From Mesostigma viride (taxonomy: Eukaryota; Streptophyta; Mesostigmatophyceae; Mesostigmatales; Mesostigmataceae), in NCBI GenBank assembly GCA_009746045.1, contig RPFO01000084.1, positions 1,860,816 through 1,924,815 of the forward strand: a DNA stretch of 64,000 bases, given 5' to 3'. Under the pieces are notes generated by a model, which saw only the letters and a program-made list of their open reading frames with translations, searched no databases and had not been told where the DNA came from. Numbering within the stretch: the first letter of the stretch is position 1; every line of letters begins with the position of its first letter. Position numbers and translations under genes: made by a program. Of this stretch, positions 32,268-42,309 are shown in pieces.

Positions 32268-32921
32268 AGTTAGCATATTGGGGCACCAATGTGCTAGATG
32301 GATGCAGGTTGAGGAGACCTTTCCAACGCCGTGTCAACCGCCTAGAACAGACAAGGGACTAGAAAGTTATCAAGTCCCGAAGTGCTGCCGACCGGTGGGC
32401 GAGGGCGGTGCACACTCAGGGCATAGTGGACAGGACACGTGGCAGGCCGTGCCTGCACAGGCTTAGCCTGGACTCTCACGTGACTGGGACACAGTGTACT
32501 GAGGGCTCAACGGTACTGTGGCTAGTAGAAGCCAGTAACCAGCCAGCAGGTCTGCAAGGATATAAGTCCTTGCAGGACTGTGGCAGGTCCTGTGCTGTCC
32601 TAGACACAGGATAGCCAGAGATTCCTGTATGCTGCCTGCAACGAGGATGCAAGGCAGCGATACGAGGCTCTGGCAATGTAGCGTTGCCCAGCGTTGCTCA
32701 TGACCGAGGAACAAGGATGGAACGAGGTTGCATATAGCTCGAGGCTCAACGAGGCAACGAGCGTCTTCACACACGAACCTTGGTCGTCACGACGAGTGGC
32801 GAGCCTATCGAGGGTCGTAGGCCTGGTGTGAGGATAAAGGTTGCTAGCCAGCAGCCTAGGGTCATTCCAGCCGGCAAGGACCAGGAGCTCACAAGCTCTG
32901 CTGACGAGTTGCTGCGCAAAT
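32268..32921 (+). repeat. Element E 5' LTR (654 bp)
   Basis: Starts AGTTAGCATATTGGGG and ends GCTGCGCAAAT; the paired copy is 39994-40649. The start matches the starts of the element B and C LTRs. The end departs from their CTAACT, so the terminal inverted repeat is imperfect. The internal region begins CGTACTATTG. Confidence 0.9.
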
Positions 32922-32935
32922 CGTACTATTGCTTC
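32922..32935 (+). promoter_or_regulatory. Element E primer-binding region
   Basis: CGTACTATTGCTTC directly after the LTR aligns with TGGACTATTGGTTC in element C and CGTATTATGGTCTC in element B. The TGG expected opposite a tRNA CCA end is visible only in C, D and F, so the primer used by B and E is uncertain. Confidence 0.4.
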
Positions 32936-32944
32936 CACGCTTTC

Positions 32945-33940
32945 ATGTCTGGTTCATCGTCAAGCAGCCACGGTGCTGGTGAGGCGAACGAGCAGAGAGA
33001 CGCGCAAGCGTTTTTCCCCTACCGTAACCAAGCAAACGCTCCAACATTCGTGCAAGCGGCCTACGTAGCGAGGCACTTGGCAGAAGAGGGGTGGGTGGCG
33101 GTGAGTGGGGGAGGCAGCAGGCCAGCGGCGGCGGACCCGATTATTCAACGGGCTCGCGTCGTGATTTCTCCAGGTGAGACGGGGCGAGTGGCGGTGGAAG
33201 AGTTGGTGCGGCTACGTGACGCGCTAGCTGAAACTGCTAATCGTGTGGAGGTCGCTTATCAGGGCGCCCATATCACTCTAGCCGGTCTCGACCTAGCCAG
33301 GGAGGCGCTTAGCCAGATTGTGGCAACAGCGCTCGGCAGCACCCGGCTGTTTAACCACTGGGTGGCGACAGCGTGCTAGGAGAGGGGGTACCAGACGCCG
33401 ACATCATCCGGAACGCGCGTGCTCGGGAGACGGTAAATCCTTGGAGCACGGCAGAGGTATTTGCCCAAACCATTGAGAATCTTGTTGCTGTCCTTTTGCA
33501 AGAGTCGAGAGGGTACGCAGACAGGTTCTTTATTACCACGCAGCCTTTCGGGGTATACTCAAGGCTTGATACACCGAGGCCGGAAACCACCAGTGCGTGG
33601 GGTCCGGAGGTGGAATTGTCACGGGGGTCGAGAAGACGCCTGAAGACGTCCATTTGAGTGGACTGACAAGCCAGAGGGCTCCGTCAAGCGCTCAGCCCAG
33701 CAGATAAACGAGGGCGACGGCACTACCGAGACCTACGAGGAAGGCAGAGAGCTGATCTGCATTCCCTCGTGAGGTGACTCACGAGTACGACCGTTACGGC
33801 CGAGGCGAGCAGAACGAGCTGTCGGCGGCGGTAAGCGGTGGGCGCGACTTGCTTGGCATCGCAACCCAGGTGAGACACAACATCCAGTCGAACGCAAGGA
33901 GACGGGCGACCTGTGACCTGCGTGCTGGGAGAGTTTAACC
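32945..33940 (+). pseudogene. Element E ORF1 (extra 5' ORF)
   Basis: ATG 32945 opens MSGSSSSSHGAGEANEQRDA. Conserved blocks follow: APTFVQAAYVARHLAEEGWV, EELVRLRDALAETANRVEVA and LDLAREALSQIVATALGSTR. A one-base deletion near 33368 causes the stop at 33377-33379. The other frame continues LGEGVPDADIIRNARARETV and AEVFAQTIENLVAVLLQESR to 33657. Further decayed homology (SAQQINEGDGTTETYEEGR) extends to about 33940. Function unknown. Confidence 0.7.
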
Positions 33941-34123
33941 CAAGCCTCCAGATTGTCGCAGCGGCAGCAGCAGCCACACCGGTTGCTGAGGGTGTTGAGC
34001 AGCGTCCAGACCGTGAGGAGGGGCAGGCGAGTGCAAGCCAGGAGGCGGCCTCGTCTGGAGTAAGTGCGTGAGCCTGAGGGTTCCAGCAGCCATATCTGCG
34101 TGTGTTTTCTGTGGTATTCTATA

Positions 34124-34444
34124 ATGCTTCGTAACACGCGCGGGGGCGGCAGCGGGAGCGGGGCAGGAGCGGGGGATGGCGGGGGTGAGGCAAGGGCAGA
34201 CACGGGAGGCCCCGCCAACGTCGTGCCAGAGGGACAGGCGATCCCAACGGCAGAGGGCGTCAATGGCAGGAGGGCTTCCAACCGGAAGAGGAAAGAGGTG
34301 GCACAAGGGGAGGAGCGTGCAGGGTGGCCAACCGACGGCGTGGTGCTGACGGGGGAGGGCCAGAATGATGCTGAACGGCAAGCACCTGGTAAGAGACCAT
34401 GTGTGCCTCCGTCTGGTGTTCCTGCAGCTATGTTCCTGCGCCAT
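34124..34444 (+). CDS. Element E basic N-terminal ORF before Gag
   Basis: ATG 34124 encodes about 106 residues: a Gly-rich start (MLRNTRGGGSGSGAGAGDGG), then NGRRASNRKRKEVAQGEERA, a nuclear-localisation-like basic cluster, and AERQAPGKRPCVPP. Element C has the counterpart (GGKRPGGKRKHEEAVEEAKR ... KRRHVDVPSP) fused to its protease. In E it ends at TAG just before Gag in another frame. It may be a nucleic-acid-binding or nuclear-targeting segment. The relation to Gag (separate protein, splice or frameshift fusion) is open. Confidence 0.55.
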
Positions 34445-34508
34445 TAGCACCGTAGGAGCTGCTGTCATTGGCAGTGACCCTCGTGCTTTGCCTGGGACTA
34501 GACCTCAT

Positions 34509-35471
34509 ATGAGTGCTGTGGCTGTGATGAATGGCCAGAAGCCTCTCAAGCCTCCTGTGGGACAGGAAGAGCTAGACAAGTGGTTGGAGGATATGGAGCT
34601 AGTTTCATGCTCTGTAGATCCCACTGTCAACCTTGTGCAGGTATTCCACACATCCACGACTAATAGGGATTCAAGTGAGAGGGTGAGGGACAAGGCTAGG
34701 CAGGCTGTCAAGGACAAGCTGACTTGGTCTCAGTTCCTAGAGGGCCTACGTCAGGAGTTTTCTGATAAGGTACTCAACCTCACTAATCACTATAAGCTCA
34801 GCTATGATACCTTTGAGATCAAGGGCACAATAGCTGAGGAGCTGCAGCGGCTCACACGCATCAGGGAGAAGGGGGCCAAGCATGGCTTCAATCTGACTGA
34901 TAGAGCAGTGGCAGATTACTTCCTGGATCGCATGGGGCTGAGTGTGGATGGGAGAAATGCAGCTAGGATGTTTGCTGATCAGACAGATGGGACGTGGCCA
35001 GCCTTGCAAAAGGTTATTTTCAATATCCGTCCATCTGACAATGCTGCTTGCAAGGCAATCCAGGTGACTGGTGCCCCTTCAGCCTCCGCTCATCAGGTCC
35101 ATGGTGACGCCCCTGGGCAGGGTGCTCAGGGAGAAACCAGACCTAGTAGGCGTCAGAGGGCTAACAGGCGCAGGCAGAATGGTAACCAGGGTGGCAAGGG
35201 CCAGCAGCAGGGATCCAAAGGCAAGGGTCAGCAGCAGGCTGGTGGTCACCAGGGTGGTCAGCAGAACAAGGGTGGCCAAGGGCAAGGCAAGAGCCAGGGC
35301 CAGGGCACCCAGGCCAGTCAGAGCAGCCAGAACCAGGGTGGCCTGAAGAAGGCTGCTGCTGGGAAGGATGACAAGTGCTTTGGATGTGGCAGGACGGGTC
35401 ATTGGCGACGTGACTGCCCAGACCAGGCCAAGTCTGCTGGAGCAGGCTCTGGCCAGGTGGGTAAGCCATGA
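34509..35471 (+). CDS. Element E Gag polyprotein
   Basis: 320 residues from ATG 34509 (MSAVAVMNGQKPLKPPVGQE). Residues about 15-190 form the helical capsid: LDKWLEDMELVSCSVDPTVN, RDSSERVRDKARQAVKDKLT, VLNLTNHYKLSYDTFEIKG, DYFLDRMGLSVDGRNAARMF. A Gln/Gly/Lys-rich linker follows, then one zinc knuckle, CFGCGRTGHWRRDC (C-x2-C-x4-H-x4-C), near residue 297, and the tail SGQVGKP before TGA. It is intact here, whereas A is frameshifted and B has lost it. Gag assembles the cytoplasmic particle and packages element RNA. Confidence 0.85.
   Translation: MSAVAVMNGQKPLKPPVGQEELDKWLEDMELVSCSVDPTVNLVQVFHTSTTNRDSSERVRDKARQAVKDKLTWSQFLEGLRQEFSDKVLNLTNHYKLSYDTFEIKGTIAEELQRLTRIREKGAKHGFNLTDRAVADYFLDRMGLSVDGRNAARMFADQTDGTWPALQKVIFNIRPSDNAACKAIQVTGAPSASAHQVHGDAPGQGAQGETRPSRRQRANRRRQNGNQGGKGQQQGSKGKGQQQAGGHQGGQQNKGGQGQGKSQGQGTQASQSSQNQGGLKKAAAGKDDKCFGCGRTGHWRRDCPDQAKSAGAGSGQVGKP
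35469..35471 (+). promoter_or_regulatory. Candidate Gag-Pol UGA readthrough site, element E
   Basis: CCA TGA CTT GAG ATG: the Gag stop, then the same frame continues MLSPVNSQSPLVGRTVVHSN into Pol. The aligned SPVNSQSP block also follows the UGA in elements A and B. An ATG four codons after the stop offers reinitiation as an alternative in this copy only. Confidence 0.55.
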
Positions 35472-36388
35472 CTTGAGATGTTGTCCCCTGTAAATAGTCA
35501 ATCACCCCTAGTGGGACGAACAGTTGTACATAGTAATGGGGGTGTCCCTCTTGTGCAGCAGCAAGGGGTTGGGAATGATGAGGTGCTTCCACTCAATGAT
35601 TGCAATAACGCTGCTGCAGCAGTGGAATTCCCTGTGCCTGTGGCAGGTGCAGGGTCTCCAGTTGTTGGGGTTGACTCTGGGAGTCAAGCCGCCAGACTGG
35701 AAGGACCTGCAGCTTCTGTGGGAACCGGGGCTGGCTCTGGGAGCCGAGCTACCTTGGAGGAGGTCCCTGGAGCAAGAGAACAGCAGGTGGGTCGTGCTAT
35801 CCCAAGCACACAGTCTTTGTCACGTTCCTCTCTGTGCAGCCAGGCTGACAGGGGGTTGAGCTATGCTCAGGCTGGAAACACTTACACCATATCTTTGGTC
35901 ACTCTAAGCAGGCAGAGATGTTTGCTTGGAAGATTGGCAAGGAGCCTTTGCTAGAGGCCTGCAGTGCAGCTGCTCAGAATTGTGTCTGTCAGGAGAATGC
36001 TGTTCGCCTCCCACAGTCCCATGCCAGAGAACCTGCTAGAGAGCGGGGGGATATCCAGGTGGACATCCAACACATCAGGGGCATGTATCTGTTGGTGGGG
36101 GTGGATAGGTTTAGCAGATATAGGTTGCTGACCATTCTTCCTGGAATGCAGGAGCATCAGCTGTTGATGGGTCTCCAGTCTTTGTTGCCAGGCTTTGGGG
36201 TGTACACCAAGGTGCAAGCTGACTTGCAGTTTGACTGCTTGATCAAGCTGGCTGACCAGCTTCCTTGTAAGTTGGTAGTGGTCCCTAGGGAATCCCATGG
36301 GCAGCAGGGAGCTGTAGAGAGATCTATACGTGAAGTAAAAACAGTGGTGCTAGCAGCTAGAGTGTGCCTGTTGTGGCATCAGCTCTAG
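35472..36388 (+). pseudogene. Element E integrase
   Basis: In frame with Gag beyond UGA. Spacer region, then (after a frame change near 35900) MFAWKIGKEPLLEACSAAAQ, REPARERGDIQVDIQHIRGM, LLVGVDRFSRYRLLTILPGM, TKVQADLQFDCLIK and SHGQQGAVERSIREVKTVVL. A 4-bp CTAG insertion at 36357-36360 with a nearby 2-bp loss throws the frame at the end of the core. The C-terminal part resumes at 36363 in the next frame. D, D and E candidates match element B. Confidence 0.8.
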
Positions 36389-38010
36389 AGAAAGCAGCTT
36401 GGTGTAAGGGGATTGAGGAGCAGCTTAACCACAGGGTAACCTATTACTATGATGGTGTGGCAGTCTCTCCCCTGGCATTGCAGTTTGGTATGCTATCACA
36501 GGACGTGGTGGCAGCCTGCCTGAAGAAGGCAGACAGGGTGTTTTCCAGATTGAGGCGTAAGGACAAGGGTTGGAAAATGCTGAGGCCCCAGGTGGGACTG
36601 AGGGTCAGGATGTGGAAGGAACCGTCATTACCAGGCAAGCGTGGCAAGTGGCAAGATGGGCAGGTAACCCATGTTGAGGAAGCTAACCATTCTTGTCTGG
36701 TGGCTTTGGAGAGTAATCCCAAGCACGTGTACAGGCTATCCTGGGCTCACGTCAAGGAGAGAAGGCCAACTGCAATCTGGCCTGAAGACGGCCCTGATCC
36801 TCCCTTGGAGGGAGATGAGCAGGATGAGAGCCAGGCAGCAGATGCTAACCCACCATGCTTGGATTATGGTCTGTCCTGGATGGATGAGGGTGAGCAGGAG
36901 TCTGCTGAGACGTCTGTCACAAGGCCAGAGGTGGCCAGGGCTGCACCACAGTCCAGGGGGCTGCTTATGGCGGACATCATTCGAGCTCTGCAGAACAGCA
37001 AGCGTGATCCCAAGGTATCTAAGCTCACGGGATGGGGGTCATGTGGGGCACCAGCACTAGAAGTGGATACCAACTCACAGGTGTCCATTCTAAGGGTAGA
37101 GGATGCTGCAGGCTTGCAGTGGTCATCCCCTAGCTGCCTAGCTGTGTCTGATTTCTCTGGGAATGTGTCCATGAAGATCTTGGGAGAAGTGAGTGTGCCT
37201 ATCCTGGGGGTGCCCACCACGTTCAGTGTGGTTGAAGGGTATCAGGGGCCTGCCATTCTAGGTCAGAACTTCTTGTGCTTACCAGGGGTGAGGATATCCT
37301 CTGAGGAGCTAGCATTAGAAGGGCAGGGCCGCCTTCCCTTGCAGAGATATCGCTACTCCCAGGGTCTTAGTGTGGCTGTAAGGGCTGTGAGGGGTCTAGA
37401 GGCAGAGGGTCCTGATACAAAGGAGCCCATTGCTGGGGACCTGCTGATCCTCCCTACTACGTTTGACCCACGTGAGTTGGGTGTGCAGAGGTACCAGATC
37501 CCAGGAACGAGTCCTGTACCTTGGCGCAAGCTAGTGGAGATGATGCAAAGCCCCAAGATGGCTAAGGCATGGACTCTTGGCTTTGTTGCTTCTGGGCATG
37601 AGTGGATAGTTGCCAACTGTGCAGAGCCTGTGGATGTCCTCCCTGAGGATCACCAGCTGCTCAGATTGATGTTTGTCCTCAAGCTCAAGGAGGTAGATGG
37701 CGTGCAGGTGCCACATGTTAGACCAGTTGTGACTGAGTACCATGGCACTGGACAGTTAGCAGATGAGGAGCTTTACACACCAGGGATGCTGCATGATACA
37801 TGGAGGATTTTGTTGTGCATTTATTTGTCTTTTCTGCAGAAGGGGATACCCTATAGCTCTGTGTTGGTAGATTTCAAGAGGGCTTTTCTTAAGGGTGATC
37901 AGCAGGAAGCACAGGATACTTGGCGCACAATACCCCCTTTCTTTGTTAAGGTGCCTGCAGTGTGGAGGGCAGAGCTGAAGACGAGGTATTTGAGGATTCT
38001 CAAAGGCGTG
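36364..38010 (+). pseudogene. Element E integrase C-terminus, protease-like domain and RT N-terminal half
   Basis: One long frame. Integrase C-terminal SH3-like part: MLRPQVGLRVRMWKEPSLPG and VYRLSWAHVKERRP. Acidic linker, then LMADIIRALQNSKRDPKVSK, the protease-like domain ALEVDTNSQVSILRVEDAAG (D-T-N-S at 37066-37077), SDFSGNVSMKILGEVSVPI, YQGPAILGQNFLCLPGV. RT starts at about 37440: LPTTFDPRELGVQRYQIPGT, AWTLGFVASGHEWIVANCAE, SSVLVDFKRAFLKGDQ. In this copy protease and RT share one frame, unlike A and B. A one-base deletion near 38007 ends the useful frame. Confidence 0.85.
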
Positions 38011-39060
38011 AAGGCCTTAGATCGAGTCCCATCATCTGGAGGAAGAGCTTGGAGAAGTACCTCAGGTCTGTCTGTGGTCTCTCAGTCTCTCCAGTTGATC
38101 CTTGTCTGTTTCAGGGTAGCTATGAGGGGCTGCCAGCGTTTGCCTCCCTGCATGGTGATGATCTGCATCTCCTGGGCCATCCCACTTGGCAAGAGTTGAC
38201 TCTGGCCAGGATCCAGAAACGGTTTGAACTGGGTAAGATCCAGTACATGGTTGAGAATGAGCCCATGGTGTTTTGTGGAATGCAGGCGACCTTGGTCCAA
38301 GCAGGGTACATGGTCCATCCAGCTGGAGGGTGGTAAGGATTATCCTCAGCAGATCATAGATGCCTTGCAGGAGCCCATCACCCAGGCCAGATGTGCAACA
38401 ATACGAGGTATGTTGGCATGGCTGGCCAGCATTTGTGCTCCTGACCTGTTGGTACTGAGTCGGTTGACCGATTCCCAACTGGTTGAGGTGGGTGCTGAGA
38501 GAGTGGTAGAGGCTGTTCGCATGTCTCCCCCTCTCATGCTGGGTCCTTTGGATTTGTACAGGCCTTTTGACATGATGCTCTATGTGGACAGTTCTATGGA
38601 TAGTAGGAAGGTCACAGAGGTCAGGGGCCGTGCAGCAGCATTAATATCCCTGGTGCAGGAACAGTCCTCTCTGGTCTGCTGGTACAGTCGGTTGCAGAAC
38701 AGGGTAACTCCCAGCAGTGACATTGCTGAGTGCAGGGCAATCTGTGAAGGGCTTCATACTGCTCTTTACTTGAGGGAGCTATTTTACCAGCTATGTCAAG
38801 TGGCTTCCTGTCGGTTGCAGATGCACACACTGGTAAGAACTGACAGCATGGGCATGGTGCAGTTTGTGCACAGGCAGCTGGCCAGGAGCAGGGACCTTGA
38901 TTATTTGTTGCTCAAGGAAATGTCTTGCTTAGCTAACATTGAACATGTGGCTGGCGTGGACAACCCTGCAGATGCTCTCACCAAGCTGGAGGAGAAGGCT
39001 GAGCTGCAATACCCTTTGCTTCGTGGGCTCATGGCCTCCAAGGGGGGAGGGCCAGAGTAG
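38011..39060 (+). pseudogene. Element E RT C-terminal half and RNase H
   Basis: EGLRSSPIIWRKSLEKYLRS, VDPCLFQGSYEGLPAFASL, LHGDDLHLL (HGDD at 38151-38162) and GKIQYMVENEPMVFCGMQAT in one frame. After an indel near 38310 the next frame gives LEGGKDYPQQIIDALQEPIT, LASICAPDLLVLSRLTDSQL, RNase H MMLYVDSSMDSRKVTEVRGR, SDIAECRAICEGLHTALYL, LVRTDSMGMVQFVHRQLARS and VAGVDNPADALTKLEEKAEL. It ends at TAG 39058-39060. The RNase H Asp and Glu residues are present. Confidence 0.88.
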
Positions 39061-39981
39061 ACCAAACAGCCTTGCTCTAGGTGGGAGGCATCCCAGTGGG
39101 CTGGGCAGCCACGTGGTGGCTGACAGCAGGTCCTTCAGAGTTCAGACACACTCTGCTGGACAGGGGTCAGGGTGGAGTCACTCCCCTGGCTGAGAATTTC
39201 GCCTGGCTCTGTCATGGAGCTGCAGAAGAGTCTTAAGGACTTTGTAATGGGCCTTGGGTCTTCATGGAATGGACCCTGCAAGGGCAGCCCAAGTGTTGGC
39301 TCTAACAGGTTGCTGTACATTTGTATATATTCTCTGTAACCAACCTGTTGCATGCTAATAAAATCCCTGGTTGTGTGACCATGTTGGACGTGGTTGCCAG
39401 GGGCCTCACTATGGGTTATACTTCTTTATAATAAAACATAATCTTGTTATTGTCATGTCTTGTTGTTTGTGATGCTCAGTTCCAGGAGCTGATCCAAACC
39501 TGGAGGATATGGGGTGGGGTTCGATTCCCCAGCTGACCTCAGCCTGGCATGTATGAATCCTGAGTGAGACTCAGTGAGGACATGGGCTCCCCATGTGTTG
39601 GCTAACATTTGTCAGGGCTCTCTCAGTCTTTGGAAGGATTTAAAAGATAAAGGAGGCTCCGTGGCGGGCGCCATATGAACGGGCGCCTGTGATAACTGGA
39701 TGACCAGGAACTCACAATAGTACGTTCATGGACTCCTCTATCCAAACTCCTCTGACTAAGTGAAGACCTAACTTTAATCTACACCAGGTTCCCAAAGAAA
39801 GGGTTGGGATGTCATGTGGGTCAGAGGGCAACCTTTGAACCAATGAGCAGGCCTAGCTAATATTTGGAGGCACCTCAGGTTCCAAAAGAAAAGGCAGGTC
39901 TGGTCTCTGGGAGGGATCAGATGTCAAGGCTTGTGGGGACAGTGGCTGATAGGTTCTCAGGCTGGTCCAAGCTCCAAAACA
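39061..39981 (+). other. Element E 3' untranslated region
   Basis: No gene. Colinear with element B's region at 23023-24095. It contains a TGTAA near 39337, the GGGCGCC palindrome near 39665-39690, and a TGGTTGTGTGACCATG block shared with A and B. Confidence 0.65.
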
Positions 39982-39993
39982 AGAAAGGGTTGG
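39982..39993 (+). promoter_or_regulatory. Element E polypurine tract
   Basis: AGAAAGGGTTGG abuts the 3' LTR at 39994, matching AGAAAGGGTTGA in element B. Confidence 0.7.
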
Positions 39994-40649
39994 AGTTAGC
40001 ATATTGGGGCACCAATGTGCTAGATGGATGCAGGTTGAGGAGACCTTTCCAACGCCGTGTCAACCGCCTAGAACAGACAAGGGACTAGAAAGTTATCAAG
40101 TCCCGAAGTGCTGCCGACCGGTGGGCGAGGGCGGTGCACACTCAGGGCATAGTGGACAGGACACGTGGCAGGCCGTGCCTGCACAGGCTTAGCCTGGACT
40201 CTCACGTGACTGGGACACAGTGTACTGAGGGCTCAACGGTACTGTGGCTAGTAGAAGCCAGTAACCAGCCAGCAGGTCTGCAAGGATATAAGTCCTTGCA
40301 GGACTGTGGCAGGTCCTGTGCTGTCCTAGACACAGGATAGCCAGAGATTCCTGTATGCTGCCTGCAACGAGGATGCAAGGCAGCGATACGAGGCTCTGGC
40401 AATGTAGCGTTGCCCAGCGTTGCTCATGACCGAGGAACAAGGATGGAACGAGGTTGCATATAGCTCGAGGCTTGAAACGAGGCATCGAGCGTCTTCACAC
40501 ACGAACCTTGGTCGTCACGACGAGTGGCGAGCCTATCGAGGGTCGTAGGCCTGGTGTGAGGATAAAGGTTGCTAGCCAGCAGCCTTGGGTCATTCCAGCC
40601 GGCAAGGACCAGGAGCTCACAAGCTCTGCTGACGAGTTGCTGTGCAAAT
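39994..40649 (+). repeat. Element E 3' LTR (656 bp)
   Basis: Nearly identical to 32268-32921. Visible differences include a 2-3 bp change near 40471-40486 and a few substitutions near the end. This indicates a recent insertion relative to A. CCTGC follows at 40650-40654. Confidence 0.9.
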
Positions 40650-40654
40650 CCTGC

Positions 40655-41412
40655 CACACCAAAGGGACCTTGACCACATACACCGTGCCACGCCACACTT
40701 CCTCGGCCACTGCCGGGTCGCTATGGAGAAAGGCCCGCTGAAAATCTGAGCAGGCCATGGCATAGTCCAAACCCCGATCCAACAGCCCCAAGAACACCGA
40801 TGTTAACACCCGGCTAGTGGTCTGCGACAGCCCGGGCGTAAACAATTCCTCCTCCGACAACTCAGACGAGCCCCTAAACTCCGTGACACAGGGCTGTACA
40901 TGAAATGTGACAGGGTCAGTGGGGAGGACCTGCTTATACTTGAGCACAAACTTCAAGTTCAGCTTTACCGCCCCTTGCGGCACCTCCATCAACTCCCCAT
41001 ACACCCCATACATCGCCCACTCCAGCTGCGCGGGCAAGAAAGCCGCGCGCCACTTATGGAACTTGACAGGGTCACGGCAGTCCTCCTTAAACTGCGGATA
41101 ACTAACAGGAGATTTAGTGGCGATGCTCCAGGGAAAAATGCCAAGACTGCTGGGGTGACACTTCTGCGGCTGCGTGACATCGGCTACCAGCGGCTCTGCC
41201 GTATATTCCGCCCCGCGAATGGCCCCTCCTGCAGTGGCATAATCCTCAGGGTGATTAATAGCCTCGGCGGGACCCCGGCCCGTGAGGGCTGCAAGCGCTA
41301 CGTGATATTGGTACAAGCCTATGCTCCCCACCCCCTCGAGGGTCACCAAGCCGGCTGACACAGAAAACCCAGGGAGGGAAACAAAAGGGTTACCTATGAG
41401 GGTGATACCCAA
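40655..41412 (-). pseudogene. Element C reverse transcriptase, N-terminal half
   Basis: Minus strand: MGITLIGNPFVSLPGFSVSA (end of the protease-like domain), then PVSYPQFKEDCRDPVKFHKW, EVPQGAVKLNLKFVLKYKQV, FRGSSELSEEELFTPGLSQT, DYAMACSDFQRAFLHSDPAV and VYVVKVPLVWQ. This aligns block for block with E (for example EELYTPGMLHDT; SSVLVDFKRAFLKGDQ). It is interrupted by element E and continues at 32262. A frameshift near 41390-41412 separates it from the preceding frame. Confidence 0.8.
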
Positions 41413-42244
41413 GGTTGTAACCCTCTAGCACTTGCACAGGGACATCTACCCCTAGGATGGGCATGAGCACCTGCCCAGCCACCTTATCGGCCCGCTGCCC
41501 GTCAAACCCCGCAACCTCCTTCCAACTACTGGGCAGCAAAGGGTAATAGGCCTCGGCCGCCGCCGGGCTCGTGATAGACACGCCTGCCATGGTATCTATG
41601 GCCGCAATATGCCTAGAGGGAACATCATGAGCTTCAGTCACAACCGTGGGGCACTTATCTGGCATGACGCGGCTGACTTGTGCCGCACCCCCCGCTGCCG
41701 CCGCCTTGAGCTTGTCCGCCTTGAGCAGCTGTCGGAGGACGTGCATGGGCCAGCTGGGAGCCCACGCCCGCGCCTGACGATGTGTCCGGCGCCGCCACGG
41801 TGGGCGCTGCTGGGGTCGCGGGGAGGGGCTGAGGTAGCGCCCCCGCGTCGACCCCGGGGACTTGCTCCGGCGCGGCGCCTGCAGGGGGGTGGGCAACAAG
41901 CGCATCATGCACAGCCACCCCAAGTGGGGTGGGGAGGGCACATCTACATGACGACGCTTACCATTGTCGTCAGAGGACAAGTCCCTCTTACGTTTCTCCA
42001 GCGTTGGTTGTCCGCCAGCCACATGCAGCACAGCATCCGAAGGCCACTCCGCCCGCGCCCGCTTGGCCTCCTCCACCGCCTCCTCATGTTTGCGCTTGCC
42101 TCCTGGCCTCTTGCCCCCGTCACCGTTGCTAGCAGGGATTGCTTCCCCCGCCATGGGCTCCTTCTCCTTTCGCACCTCCTGGCCTGCACCCGCAGGCACC
42201 TCCTCCTCGCCTTTGTCGCCGTCGCCGGCCTTCCCACGAGGCAT
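41390..42244 (-). CDS. Element C basic ORF fused to protease-like domain
   Basis: From ATG 42244: MPRGKAGDGDKGEEEVPAGA, the basic cluster GGKRPGGKRKHEEAVEEAKR, KRRHVDVPSPPHLGW, a Pro/Arg/Ala-rich stretch, LRQLLKADKLKAAAAGGAAQ, then the protease-like core IAAIDTMAGVSITSPAAAEA (D-T-M-A encoded at 41585-41596), VAGFDGQRADKVAGQVLMPI and LGVDVPVQVLEGYNLG. Gag capsid, zinc knuckle and integrase, which lie between these parts in element E, are absent. This is either a deletion or a different architecture. The frame is open for 284 residues. Confidence 0.65.
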   Translation of the reverse strand: MPRGKAGDGDKGEEEVPAGAGQEVRKEKEPMAGEAIPASNGDGGKRPGGKRKHEEAVEEAKRARAEWPSDAVLHVAGGQPTLEKRKRDLSSDDNGKRRHVDVPSPPHLGWLCMMRLLPTPLQAPRRSKSPGSTRGRYLSPSPRPQQRPPWRRRTHRQARAWAPSWPMHVLRQLLKADKLKAAAAGGAAQVSRVMPDKCPTVVTEAHDVPSRHIAAIDTMAGVSITSPAAAEAYYPLLPSSWKEVAGFDGQRADKVAGQVLMPILGVDVPVQVLEGYNLGYHPHR

Positions 42245-42309
42245 TATTATAATATGTACAAGGCGACTCTGCAACACGCAAGGTTATGCAACAGAAGACA
42301 GGAATTAAC

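Larger units (their letters stand above)
32268..40649 (+). mobile_element. LTR retrotransposon E (Ty1/copia-like), plus strand, two LTRs
   Basis: LTRs at 32268-32921 and 39994-40649 are nearly identical. CCTGC is duplicated at 32263-32267 and 40650-40654. Removing the element restores element C's RT frame (KVPLVWQ joins GELRCVYLRL). Order: LTR, ORF1, basic ORF, Gag, UGA, integrase, protease-like domain, RT, RNase H, 3' untranslated region, polypurine tract, LTR. This is the only copy in the window with every domain present, although several single-base indels interrupt the frames. Confidence 0.93.

Noticed and set aside
34386-34475. Short intron fusing the basic ORF to Gag in element E (GTAAGA at 34387)
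   Set aside because: No acceptor I tried puts the two frames in register, so splicing is not supported.
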